A DNA stretch of 64,000 nucleotides, from contig NZ_JAUXMX010000032.1 of assembly GCF_030683065.1 (NCBI RefSeq), forward strand, positions 43,756 through 107,755, given 5' to 3'. How positions within the stretch are numbered: the stretch's first letter is position 1; each line of letters opens with the position of its first letter. Positions 1-12,075 of this stretch are shown here, one piece after another. Origin of the DNA: Pseudomonas sp. Its GTDB lineage: Bacteria > Pseudomonadota > Gammaproteobacteria > Pseudomonadales > Pseudomonadaceae. A program made the position numbers and the translations under genes. Under the pieces are notes generated by a model that was given only the letters and a program-made list of their open reading frames with translations, did not search any database and was not told the DNA's origin.

Positions 1-767
1 TGGTGCGCGAGACCGGCACCTTCAAGAGCGACCGCACCGGCACCGGCACCTACAGCCTGTTCGCCCAGCAGATGCGCTTTAATCTGGCCGATGGTTTCCC
101 GCTGGTGACCACCAAGAAGTGCCACCTGAAATCGATCATTCACGAGCTGTTGTGGTTTCTTCAGGGCGACACCAACATCAAGTACCTGAAGGACAACGGC
201 GTACGCATCTGGGACGAGTGGGCCGACGCCAACGGCGACCTCGGCCCGGTCTATGGCTACCAATGGCGCAACTGGCCGGCGCCGAACGGCGAGTCGATCG
301 ACCAGATCGCCAAGCTGATCGAGATGATCAAGCAGAATCCGGACTCGCGCCGGCTGATTGTCTCGGCCTGGAATCCGGCGCTGGTCGAACAGATGGCCCT
401 GCCGCCGTGCCACGCGCTGTTCCAGTTCTACGTCGCCGACGGCAAGCTCAGTTGCCAGCTGTACCAGCGCTCGGCCGACATCTTCCTCGGTGTGCCTTTC
501 AATATCGCCAGCTACGCGCTGCTGACCCTGATGGTCGCCCAAGTTTGCGACCTCGAACCTGGTGAGTTCATCTGGACCGGCGGCGACTGCCATCTGTACG
601 CCAACCACCTGGAACAGACCGACCTGCAACTGAGCCGCGAGCCGCTGCCGTTACCGGTGATGAAGCTCAACCCCGACGTGAAGGATATCTTCGCCTTCAA
701 ATTCGAGGATTTCGAGCTGCTCGGTTACCAGGCGCACCCGCATATCAGCGCGCCCGTCGCGGTCTAA
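1..767 (+). CDS. thyA: Thymidylate synthase, 5' end missing
   Basis: ThyA methylates dUMP to dTMP using methylene-tetrahydrofolate. The visible 254 residues follow the E. coli-type ThyA from about its tenth residue to the end (family about 264 aa), so only about 10 residues lie before the window. The catalytic cysteine is in [11 protein letters not shown] (visible residue about 136). The folate/dUMP-binding stretches [19 protein letters not shown] and the C-terminal APVAV are intact. The codon at position 3 is GTG inside the gene, not a start. Confidence 0.97.
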   Translation, partial: VRETGTFKSDRTGTGTYSLFAQQMRFNLADGFPLVTTKKCHLKSIIHELLWFLQGDTNIKYLKDNGVRIWDEWADANGDLGPVYGYQWRNWPAPNGESIDQIAKLIEMIKQNPDSRRLIVSAWNPALVEQMALPPCHALFQFYVADGKLSCQLYQRSADIFLGVPFNIASYALLTLMVAQVCDLEPGEFIWTGGDCHLYANHLEQTDLQLSREPLPLPVMKLNPDVKDIFAFKFEDFELLGYQAHPHISAPVAV

Positions 768-810
768 GCCCCTGGGTATCGCTGCGCTCAACCCAGGCTA
801 CGGGATGTAA

Positions 811-851
811 CGCCCTTCGGTAGCCCGGGTTAGCCGAAGGCGTAACCCGGG
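811..851. repeat. Short palindromic repeat after thyA
   Basis: Nested inverted repeats lie here: CCCGGGTTA at 824-832 pairs with TAACCCGGG at 843-851, with CCTTCGG/CCGAAGG inside. It is of the GTAGCCCGGGTTAGCC... kind common between Pseudomonas genes. It could act as a terminator for thyA or for the convergent ppk2, but there is no T-run. The rest of 768-1063 shows no gene. Confidence 0.6.
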
Positions 852-1063
852 AAGTGGCTTCAGGCGCGCAGCTTTGGGGCGGATCTGCCCCGCTCACTGG
901 TATTTAGAAAGAAGCATCCATACACACCGCATATCGGTCCTTAAGCAGGCCGTTTGGGGGTGGAATGGCTGTTGTAGCGCAACAGCAGCGCCAGCGCTGC
1001 GCTGCCGGTCGCGGCCGAACCCGGGCTGGTACCAACGCTTCAGGTCCAGCCCTTCAGTGCGGA

Positions 1064-2239
1064 TCAGAGAATAGGTAGATCTGCGACCTTTTCGCCGCGC
1101 TCATAAACCACATTGGCCCGGCCGACGATCAGGGGATCAAGGCTGTCGATGTTTTGCAGGGCCTTGCCCGTGTAAGGCAGCTTGTGCAGCACATAACGCA
1201 TGGCGTTCAGGCGCGCGCGCTTCTTGCAGGTGGACTTGATCACCGTCCATGGCGCATCAGCGGTATCGGTGTAGAAGAACATGGCCTCTTTGGCCTTGGT
1301 GTAATCGTCCCACTTGTCCAGCGACGCCAGGTCGATCGGGCTGAGTTTCCACTGCTTGAGCGGATGCTTCTCGCGCTCCTTGAAGCGCCGGCGCTGCTCC
1401 TTGCGACTGACCGAGAACCAGAACTTGATCAGGTGCACGTTGTTGTGCGCGAGCATGCGCTCGAACTCCGGCGCCTGGCGCATGAACTCCAGGTACTCGG
1501 TCTCGGAACAGAAGCCCATCACCCGTTCAACCCCGGCGCGGTTGTACCAGGAACGGTCGAACATGACGATCTCGCCGGCCGTTGGCAAATGCTGTACGTA
1601 GCGCTGGAAATACCACTGCCCGCGCTCGACCTCGGTAGGCTTCTCCAGCGCGATAATCCGCGCACCCCGTGGGTTGAGGTGCTCCATAAAGCGCTTGATT
1701 GATCCTCCCTTGCCGGCCGCGTCGCGCCCTTCAAATAGAATGACCACCTTTTGCCCGGTGTCCTTGACCCACGCCTGCAATTTGAGCAGCTCGACCTGAA
1801 GGTGATACTTCTCATATTCATAGCGCTTGCGCGACATCAGGTTCTTGTACGGGTAACCGCCCTGCCGCCAATCGGGGGCCAACTCGTCATCCGGGTTCGC
1901 CGGCTTGGTTGGCTTGGCGGCATCAACCACCAGAGCCTTGCGTAGCGCCTCGGCGTCGTCGCCAGAAAGGCCGCTGATAAAAGTTTCCAGCGTATCGCGC
2001 AGTCCCGGAACGTCCTTCTGGTCAACGTGCGCGAGGATGTCTTCAATCGCTACAGCTGTCGAATCGTGTGCCGCCTGGATTGAGTCATGGACCATTTTCT
2101 CTTGCAGCTGAGCACCCCCGAGAATGGCTTCACCGGTCGGTTCTGCTGGCACGGACGAGCGACGCGGCCTGCGTGTGACCGCCTCGGGTGTGGCTGGGGC
2201 GATGGGAGGGGTTACGGTATCAGCAGAAGTGTCGCTCAT
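1064..2239 (-). CDS. ppk2: Polyphosphate kinase 2 (PPK2 family)
   Basis: PPK2 enzymes transfer phosphate between polyphosphate and nucleoside mono- or diphosphates in the cytosol. The core, from about residue 125, has the Walker A loop GRDAAGKGG (171-179), a lid region with arginines (HLNPRGARIIALEKPTE) and the Walker B motif FDRSWYNR (227-234). The first ~120 residues are an extra, Pro/Ala-rich then acidic region not needed by the core fold. The single kinase domain suggests class I, but ADP versus AMP preference cannot be read from sequence. It is monocistronic and convergent with thyA; the Shine-Dalgarno (GAGAG) is modest. Confidence 0.93.
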   Translation of the reverse strand: MSDTSADTVTPPIAPATPEAVTRRPRRSSVPAEPTGEAILGGAQLQEKMVHDSIQAAHDSTAVAIEDILAHVDQKDVPGLRDTLETFISGLSGDDAEALRKALVVDAAKPTKPANPDDELAPDWRQGGYPYKNLMSRKRYEYEKYHLQVELLKLQAWVKDTGQKVVILFEGRDAAGKGGSIKRFMEHLNPRGARIIALEKPTEVERGQWYFQRYVQHLPTAGEIVMFDRSWYNRAGVERVMGFCSETEYLEFMRQAPEFERMLAHNNVHLIKFWFSVSRKEQRRRFKEREKHPLKQWKLSPIDLASLDKWDDYTKAKEAMFFYTDTADAPWTVIKSTCKKRARLNAMRYVLHKLPYTGKALQNIDSLDPLIVGRANVVYERGEKVADLPIL

Positions 2240-2539
2240 GGTCAGCTCTCTAAATGGCGAATTGCGTTGCGCGCGGCATCAATCTTCAGGATTTTCACTC
2301 TGCCGCAGATGACAAACATAGACGCAGGTCATGTCCGTCGCAGATTGTCTCAAGCGGTGCCCAACGGCTGTCGCCTTATCGGCTTGGTCTGCGGGCCAAG
2401 CGCTTGCCAGGGTATTGATCCATGCCGAAGTCAGCGCTCGCAGCCCTTTGCGCCGCAGGCGTTCGCCTATGCGCGGTACTTAGGCAGACCGGTGATCAAC
2501 GTCCATGGCGGCGGTTAAACGCCCTTGGCCGCGATCCGG
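2240..2539. other. Intergenic, no gene seen
   Basis: This is the upstream region of ppk2 and the downstream region of the GTPase gene. I see no credible coding frame or strong terminator; it presumably holds the ppk2 promoter. Confidence 0.5.
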
Positions 2540-3916
2540 CTAGGCGGCGGCAAGCAGCGTGGCGCTCAGTGCCTCGACCTGCTCCTGGCGTTCCAGCTGT
2601 TGCAGGCGCGCGCCAGGATTGAGCGATGACCATTCGGGATGGGCGCGGGCCTTGTGCAGGGCATCGGGCAGTTTGCCCTCGCGCCATAGCGCCTCCTGCG
2701 GTGCGGCCAGTTCGAGGGTGCCCATGGCCGCGTGGCCGCGGGCTTCCAGAGCTTGCAGCAACAGTTGCTGGCGCAGGGCGAGCAGGCGCAGTACGGCGTC
2801 GTCCACGGTCAGTTCGCGCTGGCCCTTGAGTTTGCCTTTCAGGCGAGCACCGTAGCCGCGCAGGGTCTGTGCGCCGCCGCCGATCAGGGCGCCGAGGGCG
2901 GCCGCAGCGCCGAGGGTGACGCCGCCCACCAACAGGTCGATGCCGACCCCGGTGGCCGCGCCAGCGGCCATGCCGCCACCGACCTTGACCCCGAGCTGCC
3001 TGAGGGTTTCCGGGTTGAACAAATCGTCGCCCCAGCGGCCATCGAGCAGGGGCACGGCTTCGGCTTTGGCGTCGTCCTGGCGGAAGGCGTAAAGCCGCAG
3101 CAAGGCCTCGACGCAACGCTGTTCGCGCTGGCGGATGGTTTCACGCAGTTCGCGGATCGCGCCTTGCTCCAGGGTTGGCTGGGCCGCCACGCTGCGTCGG
3201 CAGGCGGCGCAGTCGAGCAGCAGTTCGGCGATCAGCCGGGTGCCGCTGTGACGGCGGGCCTGGCGCTGCACTTGATGGTCGTCGATCAGCTGTTGCAGCT
3301 GCGGCCGAGCTTTTTCCTGCAGCAGGGCCAGGCTCTCGTAGAGGCGGCGTTCGCCATCCAGCGGCGGCGCCACGCTGTCGAAGGCGACCCGCGCATGCAG
3401 GCCGAGCCGGGCCAGGGCCTGGTACCAGTCGTCTTCGCGGTGCTGGCGACCGGCGACGAAGTTCAGCACCGGCAGCAAGGGCCGGCCGCACATGGTGAGG
3501 ATCGCCAGTTCATCGCGGTACTTGGCCAGCACTGGCTCGCGGGCGTCGATCACGTAGAGGCCGGCGTCCGAGGCGAGCAATTGGCGCAACACTTTGGCTT
3601 CCTGCTCGAAACGCTGGCGCGCCTCGCTGCCATCGAGAAAGCGCGCCAGGCGCGCCGGGCCATCCAGGCGTTCACCGGGGTGGTCGAGGCGCTCCAGGTA
3701 GTCGAGCAGGGCGATGGCGTCTTCCAGGCCGGGGGTGTCATACAGCTCCAGCAGCGCCTGGCCGTCCACCGACAGCCGCGCGCCCTCGACATGGCGGGTG
3801 GTGCTGGGACGATGCGAGACTTCGCCGAAACCGACGTCGCGGGTCAGGGTGCGCAGCAGCGAGGTCTTGCCGACATTGGTGTGGCCGACCACGGCGAGTT
3901 TCAGCGGATTGCTCAT
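2540..3916 (-). CDS. GTPase with C-terminal DUF3482
   Basis: This is a 458-residue predicted GTP-binding protein of unknown role. The G1 loop is GHTNVGKTS (11-19), a G2-like RPSTTRH sits at 37-42, and the G3 DTPG is at 60-63. The usual NKxD G4 motif appears as LNF (151-153), as is common in this family. Residues about 310-348 are Gly/Ala-rich and hydrophobic and may contact a membrane. I chose the ATG at 3916 (MSNPLKLAVVGH); an upstream in-frame ATG at 4027 would translate through a REP palindrome. It lies 120 bp downstream of the DUF2868 gene in the same orientation, a pairing that recurs in proteobacteria, so the two probably act together at the membrane. Confidence 0.88.
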   Translation of the reverse strand: MSNPLKLAVVGHTNVGKTSLLRTLTRDVGFGEVSHRPSTTRHVEGARLSVDGQALLELYDTPGLEDAIALLDYLERLDHPGERLDGPARLARFLDGSEARQRFEQEAKVLRQLLASDAGLYVIDAREPVLAKYRDELAILTMCGRPLLPVLNFVAGRQHREDDWYQALARLGLHARVAFDSVAPPLDGERRLYESLALLQEKARPQLQQLIDDHQVQRQARRHSGTRLIAELLLDCAACRRSVAAQPTLEQGAIRELRETIRQREQRCVEALLRLYAFRQDDAKAEAVPLLDGRWGDDLFNPETLRQLGVKVGGGMAAGAATGVGIDLLVGGVTLGAAAALGALIGGGAQTLRGYGARLKGKLKGQRELTVDDAVLRLLALRQQLLLQALEARGHAAMGTLELAAPQEALWREGKLPDALHKARAHPEWSSLNPGARLQQLERQEQVEALSATLLAAA

Positions 3917-3956
3917 CCTAGTGCCCGTGTGCATGTGCAAGGTCTGTGTCGTTCTG

Positions 3957-4023
3957 GTAGCCCGGATGCAATCCGGGGAGGGTTGCCGGGCCGGATAAAG
4001 CTCGCGGATTGCATCCGGGCTAC
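3957..4023. repeat. REP palindrome inside the DUF2868/DUF3482 operon
   Basis: Perfect 19-bp inverted arms: GTAGCCCGGATGCAATCCG at 3957-3975 and its complement at 4005-4023. The same arm recurs at about 23704, 39894 (one base change) and 43939. Lying between two co-oriented genes, it could stabilise or attenuate the message. Confidence 0.9.
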
Positions 4024-4036
4024 GCATGGGTCGATG

Positions 4037-5425
4037 TCAATCATGTCCAGTCTCCAGCCAGTGCAACGGGGCGCTGTCACTGTGCGCCAGTTGCAACTGA
4101 TCCAGTGCCTGGTGCCAGTCGCCGAGGCGTGCGCTGTCCAAGGCTTCGCCGGGTTGCGCCGGCAGCAGCCAGATGCGCGTGGCGGCGGCCGTGCGGGCCA
4201 GCTCGCCAAGCAGCGCCAGACTGCCGCGATCCGGCGAGCGGCGCGGATCACAGGCGATCGCCAGGCGTGCCGGCGGGAAGCGGGTGAGTTGTTCGAGCAG
4301 ACGCTGGCGCTGTTCGCGGCTGTCGATCACCCCTGCATCGCTGATGCCCTGGGCCAGTGCCGGTGGCCAAGGCCGGCGCTCATCCAGTTCGATGGCCACC
4401 AGTACGGCGCCCTGGGTGTCTTGTGAGTTGCTGCCGGCGCTTGGCCGCGGCAATTGTGCGGGCGCCGCATCGCATACCCCGAGGCGTTCGCTGCTCGGTT
4501 GCAGGCGCTCGCGCAGCAGGCTGTAGCCGGGCAGGCCGACGTCCAGTTGCAGGGCGGCGCAACCGCGGCGCCAGCGCCACAGGCAAAACAAGCCTAGTAG
4601 CAGGCGTGGCAGGAGGCCGTAGACCAGCAGCACGCCGACCAGCCAGCCAGCCCAGCTCAGGCGCGCGGCTTCACTGGCCAGGGGATTGTCGCCGCTGGCG
4701 CGGATCAGTTCGGCATCCGGCAGGCTGAAGCCGAGCAGTGCCGGTAGTGCGCCGAGGGCCTGGGTCATGGCAATGAAGGTTTCGCCGCCGAGGATGGTGC
4801 TTTCCCAGACGAAGCCGTAGCGGCGGGTGGCAAGTAGTATCAGCAGGCTCAACAGTGCCGTCAGCAGGGCCAGCAGCCACAGGCCATGAACCAGCACGCC
4901 CAGCCCCCAGCGATTCAGGCGTTGGCGGCGCAGCATGACCAGCAAGGCCGGCGCCAATTGTGCGGCCTGGGCATCGCGGGCGAGCTTCTCACTGAGCCAC
5001 AACCACAGCCGACCGAGGGCGCCGCTGCTGTCGCGCGCCAGCAGCAGGCCCAAGACCCAGCCGAGTAATAGCAGCAGGTTGAGGCCGAGCAGGCTGCCCA
5101 GCGCCCAGAACACATTGACCGGGCGCTGGCCGTCGCCGAGCGCTGCCACTGCCAGGCCGATGCCGCTGAGCAGGGCCAGCAGCAATAGCGCCGCCAGGGC
5201 CAGGCGTGCGCCCTGCAGCCAGTGGCGCAGCGCCTGCATCTGTCCATCGCGCTCGGCGAGCAGCAGGGCGCGGGCCTGAATGCGTTCGGCCAGACTGCCG
5301 CCGCCGGCTTGGGCGCGACGATTGGCTTCACGGTCGTCCAGTGGGCCGGCATGCTCTTCGCGCAGGCGAATCGCTTCACTGAGCCAGAGGCGCTGGAGTT
5401 TGTTCGGAGCAGGGTCGGTGGTCAC
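4037..5425 (-). CDS. DUF2868 membrane protein, partner of the GTPase
   Basis: A 462-residue protein. The first ~65 residues are charged and cytosolic. They are followed by membrane segments near 70-95, 105-130, 175-205 and 255-290. A final soluble domain (about 300-462) resembles the nucleotide-binding-like tail found in DUF2868 proteins (AVLVAIELDERRPWPP, RLAIACDPRRSPDRGS). No catalytic motif is recognisable and the function is unknown. It is the first gene of a two-gene unit with the DUF3482 GTPase, with a REP palindrome between them. Confidence 0.85.
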   Translation of the reverse strand: MTTDPAPNKLQRLWLSEAIRLREEHAGPLDDREANRRAQAGGGSLAERIQARALLLAERDGQMQALRHWLQGARLALAALLLLALLSGIGLAVAALGDGQRPVNVFWALGSLLGLNLLLLLGWVLGLLLARDSSGALGRLWLWLSEKLARDAQAAQLAPALLVMLRRQRLNRWGLGVLVHGLWLLALLTALLSLLILLATRRYGFVWESTILGGETFIAMTQALGALPALLGFSLPDAELIRASGDNPLASEAARLSWAGWLVGVLLVYGLLPRLLLGLFCLWRWRRGCAALQLDVGLPGYSLLRERLQPSSERLGVCDAAPAQLPRPSAGSNSQDTQGAVLVAIELDERRPWPPALAQGISDAGVIDSREQRQRLLEQLTRFPPARLAIACDPRRSPDRGSLALLGELARTAAATRIWLLPAQPGEALDSARLGDWHQALDQLQLAHSDSAPLHWLETGHD

Positions 5426-5570
5426 GCGGCGTCTCGTTGGCCATATCGAACCTGAGCATAACCCTTGGCGTGGGTTGCGAGAAACTCTGATCCGGCCGGC
5501 GCTGCCGCAGTCGGCATGCTCTCAGCGCCAGCCTGCAATGTGCAGTCAATCGCTATTCTCGGGCAGTCAC

Positions 5571-6722
5571 CTAGGGTTCCTCGCGCAAGCGCACGGCACT
5601 ATCCGGCTGGTCGATAAACAGGCCGTCGATACCCGCATCGAGAAAGACGCGAATTTCCGCCGCCAGATCGCCCTTGGCCTGCGGATCGTCGTTGCTGCGC
5701 AGATCGACGGGTAGAAAGCTGTTTTCCGCGCGGAAGGTGTAAGGGTGCACCTTGAGCCCGGCGGCATGTGCGCGGCTGACGAGCTGGGTGGTATTGGCCG
5801 GATCAAGGCTGCCATCGGCATCACGCGCGATGACCATGTTTTTTTCCGGGCCAATAGCGGCGGCATAGCGGGCGATGGCCTCTAGACCGGCCGGTGTGAT
5901 CATCTGCGTATAGCTCAGCGTGTTGCCCTGCAACTGCTGGTCGTAGGGCTGGCCTTCGAACCACAGCAGCTGCACCAGGGGCAGCGGTGTCAGGCGGCTG
6001 AGGGTCTTGAGGTTGTCCACCTCGAACGACTGGATAAACACCGGCGCCTCGGCGCTGTCGTAGCCGTTGCGCTTGAGTACCTCCACCAGCGGCGCTTCCA
6101 TGGCCAGGCCCAACTGCTGGAAGTGGCTCGGGTGTTTGGTTTCCGGGTACAGGCCGATCACCCGCTGCTGGCTGAGTTGCAGGTTTTTAACCAGGTCGAT
6201 GATCTCCTGCAGGGTTGGCACCTCGAAATGGCCGTCCAGCCGCGTGTTGTCGGGGCGGATCTGCGGGATGCGCTCGATGGCGCGCAGGGTCTTCAGTTCG
6301 GTCAGGCTGAAATCTTCGCTGAACCAGCCGTGCATGCTCGCCCCGTCGACCATTTGGGTGCGCTGACGGTCGCTGAACTCGGGGTGCTGGGCGACGTCGG
6401 TGGTCAGGCTCAGTTCGTTGTCGTGGCGGGCCACCAGTTGCCCGTCTTTCGTCATTACCAGATCCATCTCGATGTAGTCGGCGCCTTGCAGAATGGCCAG
6501 GGCATAGGCGCTGAGGGTGTGCTCGGGCACATAACCGCTGGCGCCGCGGTGGGCGATGATCAGTGGTTGGGCTTTGCTGGTGGGTTTGCCGGTGTGCAGA
6601 TGCGGTTGCTGCCTGGCCCAGTCGATGGCGGCTTGCACGTTGTCGGTGGTGGCCGGAGTCGCAGTGGCCAGTAGAGGTGTCAGCAGGCTGGCACAAAGTA
6701 GTGTGCGGGCGCTCTGGAACAT
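5571..6722 (-). CDS. glpQ: Periplasmic glycerophosphodiester phosphodiesterase
   Basis: It hydrolyses glycerophosphodiesters to glycerol-3-phosphate and an alcohol in the periplasm. The start at 6722 (MFQSARTLLCASLL) is chosen because AAGGAG lies 6-7 bases upstream and it gives a signal peptide of about 22 residues; a longer frame lacks both. Motifs: IIAHRGASGYVPEHT (metal- and phosphate-binding HRG...PEHT), EMDLVMTKDGQLVARHD (ExD...H) and YPETKHP. Length (383 aa) fits the GlpQ type that has an inserted lid, not the short cytosolic UgpQ type. It has no glpT or ugp neighbour, so physiological supply is uncertain. Confidence 0.92.
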   Translation of the reverse strand: MFQSARTLLCASLLTPLLATATPATTDNVQAAIDWARQQPHLHTGKPTSKAQPLIIAHRGASGYVPEHTLSAYALAILQGADYIEMDLVMTKDGQLVARHDNELSLTTDVAQHPEFSDRQRTQMVDGASMHGWFSEDFSLTELKTLRAIERIPQIRPDNTRLDGHFEVPTLQEIIDLVKNLQLSQQRVIGLYPETKHPSHFQQLGLAMEAPLVEVLKRNGYDSAEAPVFIQSFEVDNLKTLSRLTPLPLVQLLWFEGQPYDQQLQGNTLSYTQMITPAGLEAIARYAAAIGPEKNMVIARDADGSLDPANTTQLVSRAHAAGLKVHPYTFRAENSFLPVDLRSNDDPQAKGDLAAEIRVFLDAGIDGLFIDQPDSAVRLREEP

Positions 6723-7268
6723 GGCGGCATCTCCTTGTGCGGGATCTTGGGCCCCCAGTATGCACCGGCGAAGGTGACGACCCGGCAGCCCGGGTGAGAT
6801 GAACCGCGGTGAAATGCGCTCATGTGCGGGCATACGCGTGCACGTGATCGTCATGGCGCTCGATATTCATATCGCCGCGGCGTGCCGCGAGCGGCTGGCG
6901 CTGCCTGCGCCGAGTGACGGGGAAGGTGCCGTGATCCGCTGGCCATTGGCGCGCCCCTCGACCCTGCATTTTTTCATCAAGGCAGCAGCGTGGCAGATCA
7001 GCAAAGGGCGCAGGCGCCATTGGCTGTGGAGGAACGTACTGGGCATGGCGCCGCTCCCTGGTCGAACTAATCATGTACCTTCCCGGGCGGTGCGCATTTT
7101 TAGAGAAGTTGACTGGGGTTTGCGTGTGGCTTGACGGGCAAATTGCTCAAGGCCGGCTCATCAATCTGGCCGCGCGCAGTGGCCATTCGACGCACAGCCC
7201 TTGGTTAGGCCGGCATTTGTGCATAAAATCGCCAGCCTTTCGCAGTTCCCCTTGCAGGCGAGCCCGCT
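6723..7268. other. 546-bp divergent spacer, no gene seen
   Basis: It separates the divergent glpQ and hslO genes. Short open frames on both strands lack ribosome-binding sites and recognisable sequence. It should hold both promoters; I could not assign a clear Pho box. Confidence 0.5.
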
Positions 7269-8156
7269 ATGCCCGATTTCACCCAACGTTTTCTGTTCGA
7301 CGACACCGACATTCGCGGCGAGTTGGTCGTCCTGGGCGACAGTTACCAGCACGTGCTGGCTAAACACGACTACCCGCAGCCGGTCGAGCAATTGCTTGGC
7401 GAGCTGCTGGCCGCTGCATCCCTGCTGGTTGGCACCCTGAAGTTCGACGGCCTGCTGATTCTGCAGGCGCGCTCATCCGGTGCGCTGCCGTTGTTGATGG
7501 TCGAATGCTCCAGCGCCGGTGAGCTGCGCGGTATCGCGCGCTACCATGCCGAGCAAATTGGTGCTGATGCCGGCCTGGCCGAGCTGATGCCCGATGGCGT
7601 GCTGGCGATGACTATTGATCCGACTCAGGGTCAGCGTTATCAAGGCATCGTCGACCTGGATGGCGTTACATTGAGCGATTGCCTGTCCAACTATTTCGCC
7701 ATGTCCGAACAATTGGCGACCCGCTTCTGGCTGTGCGCAGACGGTCAGCGCGCCCGCGGCCTGCTGCTCCAGCAGCTGCCCGCCGACCGGCTGACCGATC
7801 CAGACGAGCGCGAGGCCAGTTGGCAGCATGTGGCGACCCTGGCCGGCACCTTGAGCAACGAAGAGTTGCTCGGCTTGGACAATGAAACCCTGCTGCATCG
7901 TCTCTACCACGAAGAACCGCTGCGCCTGTTTGAGCCGCGCACGCTGCAATTTCGCTGCAGCTGCTCGCGCGAGCGATCGGCCAGCGCGCTGGTAAGTTTG
8001 GGTGAGACCGATGCCGAACTCCTGCTTAGCGAGAATGCCGGCGAAGTGGTGATCGACTGCCAGTTCTGCAATCAGCGCTATGCATTCGACGCTGCTGACA
8101 TCGCTCAGTTGTTCGCCGGGGGCGGTAGCGAAGAGCCTGCGGATACCCGCCACTAG
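7269..8156 (+). CDS. hslO: Hsp33 redox-regulated chaperonin
   Basis: Hsp33 is a cytosolic holdase chaperone activated by oxidation. The zinc-centre cysteines are present as CSC (230-232) and CQFC (264-267) near the C-terminus, and the 295-residue length is normal. The N-terminal domain carries the expected [10 protein letters not shown]...[11 protein letters not shown] region. The gene sits 160 bp upstream of pckA in the same orientation, as in other Pseudomonas chromosomes. Confidence 0.96.
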   Translation: MPDFTQRFLFDDTDIRGELVVLGDSYQHVLAKHDYPQPVEQLLGELLAAASLLVGTLKFDGLLILQARSSGALPLLMVECSSAGELRGIARYHAEQIGADAGLAELMPDGVLAMTIDPTQGQRYQGIVDLDGVTLSDCLSNYFAMSEQLATRFWLCADGQRARGLLLQQLPADRLTDPDEREASWQHVATLAGTLSNEELLGLDNETLLHRLYHEEPLRLFEPRTLQFRCSCSRERSASALVSLGETDAELLLSENAGEVVIDCQFCNQRYAFDAADIAQLFAGGGSEEPADTRH

Positions 8157-8247
8157 GCCTGATAGTGTTCGTCTATCGATCCGCTTAGCGGATCGGATGC
8201 TGCCAAGGCATAGCCTTTCTGGCATACTCCGGCGACTTTTTTCTCGC

Positions 8248-8274
8248 TGTAGTAGTGTTTTTGCTTTTACTACA
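8248..8274. promoter_or_regulatory. Dyad upstream of pckA
   Basis: TGTAGTA (8248-8254) and its complement TACTACA (8268-8274) are separated by 13 mostly T bases, 43 bp before the pckA start. It may be an operator or a leader hairpin. Which protein, if any, binds is unknown. Confidence 0.35.
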
Positions 8275-8316
8275 AAACGTTTGGAAGACTCGGCCCTTTG
8301 GCCGACGGGGACCCAC

Positions 8317-9858
8317 ATGACGCAAGCTAACAACGCCGTGTACACCGATATCAGCGCAGCACAACTGGTCGAAGAAGCCATCCGCCGCGGTGAGGGCGAA
8401 CTGGCCGCCAGTGGCGCCCTGGTTGTACGTACCGGGCACCGCACCGGTCGTTCACCAGCTGATCGGTTTATCGTCCAAGAGCCAAGCACTGAGGCGCAGA
8501 TCGCCTGGGGCCCGATCAACCGTCCGTTCCCGGCAGACAAATTCGATGCCCTGTGGGACCGTGTTGAGGAATTCAATCGGAACCAGGATTTCTTCGTTTC
8601 CCATGTCCACGTAGGTTCCGCTGAGGAACATTACCTGGCAGTGAAGATGACCACGGCCACGGCCTGGCAGAACCTGTTTGGTCGTCAGCTGTTCATTAAT
8701 CCAGAAACCTACAACCCGGCCGGCAAGGACGAGTGGAAGGTGCTCAATGTGGCCAACTTCGAGTGCGTGCCTGAGCGTGACGGCACCAACTCCGACGGCT
8801 GTGTGATCATCAACTTCGCCGCCAAGAAGGTCCTGCTGGCCGGCATGCGTTACGCCGGTGAGATGAAGAAAGCCATGTTCTCGGTGCAGAACTTCCTGCT
8901 CCCGGAAAAAGACGTATTGCCAATGCATTGCGCCGCCAATATCGGCGAAGAGGGCGATGTGACCCTGTTCTTCGGCCTGTCCGGCACCGGCAAGACCACC
9001 CTGTCAGCCGACGAGTCGCGCTACCTGATCGGCGACGACGAGCACGGTTGGGGCGAAGGCGTGGTGTTCAATATCGAAGGCGGTTGCTATGCCAAGTGCA
9101 TCGACCTGTCCGAGAAGAATGAGCCGGTGATCTGGAAAGCCATCCAGTTTGGCACCGTGCTGGAAAACGTCGTTCTCAACGAGGAGCGCGTGCCGGATTA
9201 CACCGACGACAGCCTGACTCAAAACAGCCGCGCCGCCTACCCGCTGGAGTTCGTTGAGAAGCGCTCCGAGAAGAACCTGGGTGGCGAGCCCAATGCGGTG
9301 ATCTTCCTGACCTGCGACCTGACCGGCGTACTGCCACCCGTGTCGATCCTCAACGAAGAGCAGGCGGCTTACCACTTCCTGTCCGGTTACACCGCGCTGG
9401 TAGGCTCCACCGAAATGGGCAGCGGCAGCGGCATCAAGTCGACGTTCTCCACGTGCTTCGGCGCGCCGTTCTTCCCGCGTCCGGCTGGTGTGTACGCTGA
9501 GCTGCTGATCAAGCGCATCCAAGGCTTCGGCTCCAAGGTCTACCTGGTCAACACCGGCTGGACCGGCGGTGGCTACGGTGTCGGCAAGCGCTTCAACATC
9601 CCAACCACTCGCGGCGTGATCGCGGCGATCCAGAGTGGCGCGCTGATTGGCACCGAGACCGAATTGTTGCCAATCATCAACCTGAGCGTGCCGACTTCGG
9701 TACCGGGCGTCGATACCAACCTGCTCAACCCGCGCAACACCTGGGCTGATCAGAACGCCTACGACGAAGCCGCCAAAGGCCTGGCCAAGCTGTTCGTCGA
9801 AAACTTCCAGAAGTTCGATGTAAGCGACGCCATCAAACAGGCCGGCCCGCAGCTCTAA
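8317..9858 (+). CDS. pckA: Phosphoenolpyruvate carboxykinase (ATP)
   Basis: It converts oxaloacetate plus ATP to PEP, CO2 and ADP, the entry step of gluconeogenesis from organic acids. That suits a bacterium that also carries dctPQM for C4-dicarboxylates. The kinase-1a P-loop [11 protein letters not shown] (220-230), the kinase-2 motif [12 protein letters not shown] and the substrate loop [10 protein letters not shown] (42-51) are intact. The start at 8317 gives 513 residues, the family length, behind a GGGGA ribosome site; the frame is open upstream but runs into hslO. A strong terminator follows at 9877. Confidence 0.97.
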   Translation: MTQANNAVYTDISAAQLVEEAIRRGEGELAASGALVVRTGHRTGRSPADRFIVQEPSTEAQIAWGPINRPFPADKFDALWDRVEEFNRNQDFFVSHVHVGSAEEHYLAVKMTTATAWQNLFGRQLFINPETYNPAGKDEWKVLNVANFECVPERDGTNSDGCVIINFAAKKVLLAGMRYAGEMKKAMFSVQNFLLPEKDVLPMHCAANIGEEGDVTLFFGLSGTGKTTLSADESRYLIGDDEHGWGEGVVFNIEGGCYAKCIDLSEKNEPVIWKAIQFGTVLENVVLNEERVPDYTDDSLTQNSRAAYPLEFVEKRSEKNLGGEPNAVIFLTCDLTGVLPPVSILNEEQAAYHFLSGYTALVGSTEMGSGSGIKSTFSTCFGAPFFPRPAGVYAELLIKRIQGFGSKVYLVNTGWTGGGYGVGKRFNIPTTRGVIAAIQSGALIGTETELLPIINLSVPTSVPGVDTNLLNPRNTWADQNAYDEAAKGLAKLFVENFQKFDVSDAIKQAGPQL

Positions 9859-9876
9859 GCTGTAGCCGAGTCCTTG

Positions 9877-9904
9877 GACAAAGCCGCCTTCGGGCGGCTT
9901 TGTC
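9877..9904 (+). terminator. pckA terminator
   Basis: The hairpin GACAAAGCCGCC / GGCGGCTTTGTC with a TTCG loop lies 18 bp after the pckA stop. The 3' arm supplies the T-rich end. Confidence 0.85.
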
Positions 9905-9929
9905 GTTATTGCGCAGGCGCGCGGATCCT

Positions 9930-9957
9930 TGTAGGAGCCAGCTTGCTGGCGATCCTT
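9930..9957. repeat. GTAGGAGCCAGCTTGCTGGCGAT repeat, single copy
   Basis: One copy of a short repeat seen as an inverted pair at 49120-49192. It contains the inner dyad CCAGCTTGCTGG. A different REP-like element (GGTGCGTTCGGCGCACCCTAC) follows at about 10012-10032. Confidence 0.6.
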
Positions 9958-10094
9958 GCAGCCGCGCAGGGCGTACGCGAGCAGCACACCAGTTCTCCTG
10001 TGCCCGGGCGGCGGTGCGTTCGGCGCACCCTACCCAAGACACCCTCACCGCGCTATGGTCACAGGCCATTCAGCGGTCAATGGAGTGACAGCTC

Positions 10095-12032
<1,938 letters not shown>

Positions 12033-12075
12033 CGCCACCAGATGCGGCAGCAGTTGGTGCGCACGGCGCACCCTA

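Noticed and set aside
4027..4027. Upstream start for the DUF3482 GTPase
   Set aside because: The extra 37 residues would be encoded by a REP palindrome; the ATG at 3916 puts the G1 loop at its usual place.
2732..4426. 564-codon open frame on the plus strand opposite the GTPase and DUF2868 genes
   Set aside because: It is antisense to two well-supported proteins, has no ribosome site or recognisable domain, and arises from GC-rich third positions.
6799..7134. Short open frames in the glpQ-hslO spacer
   Set aside because: No ribosome site, no familiar sequence, and frames exist equally on both strands.
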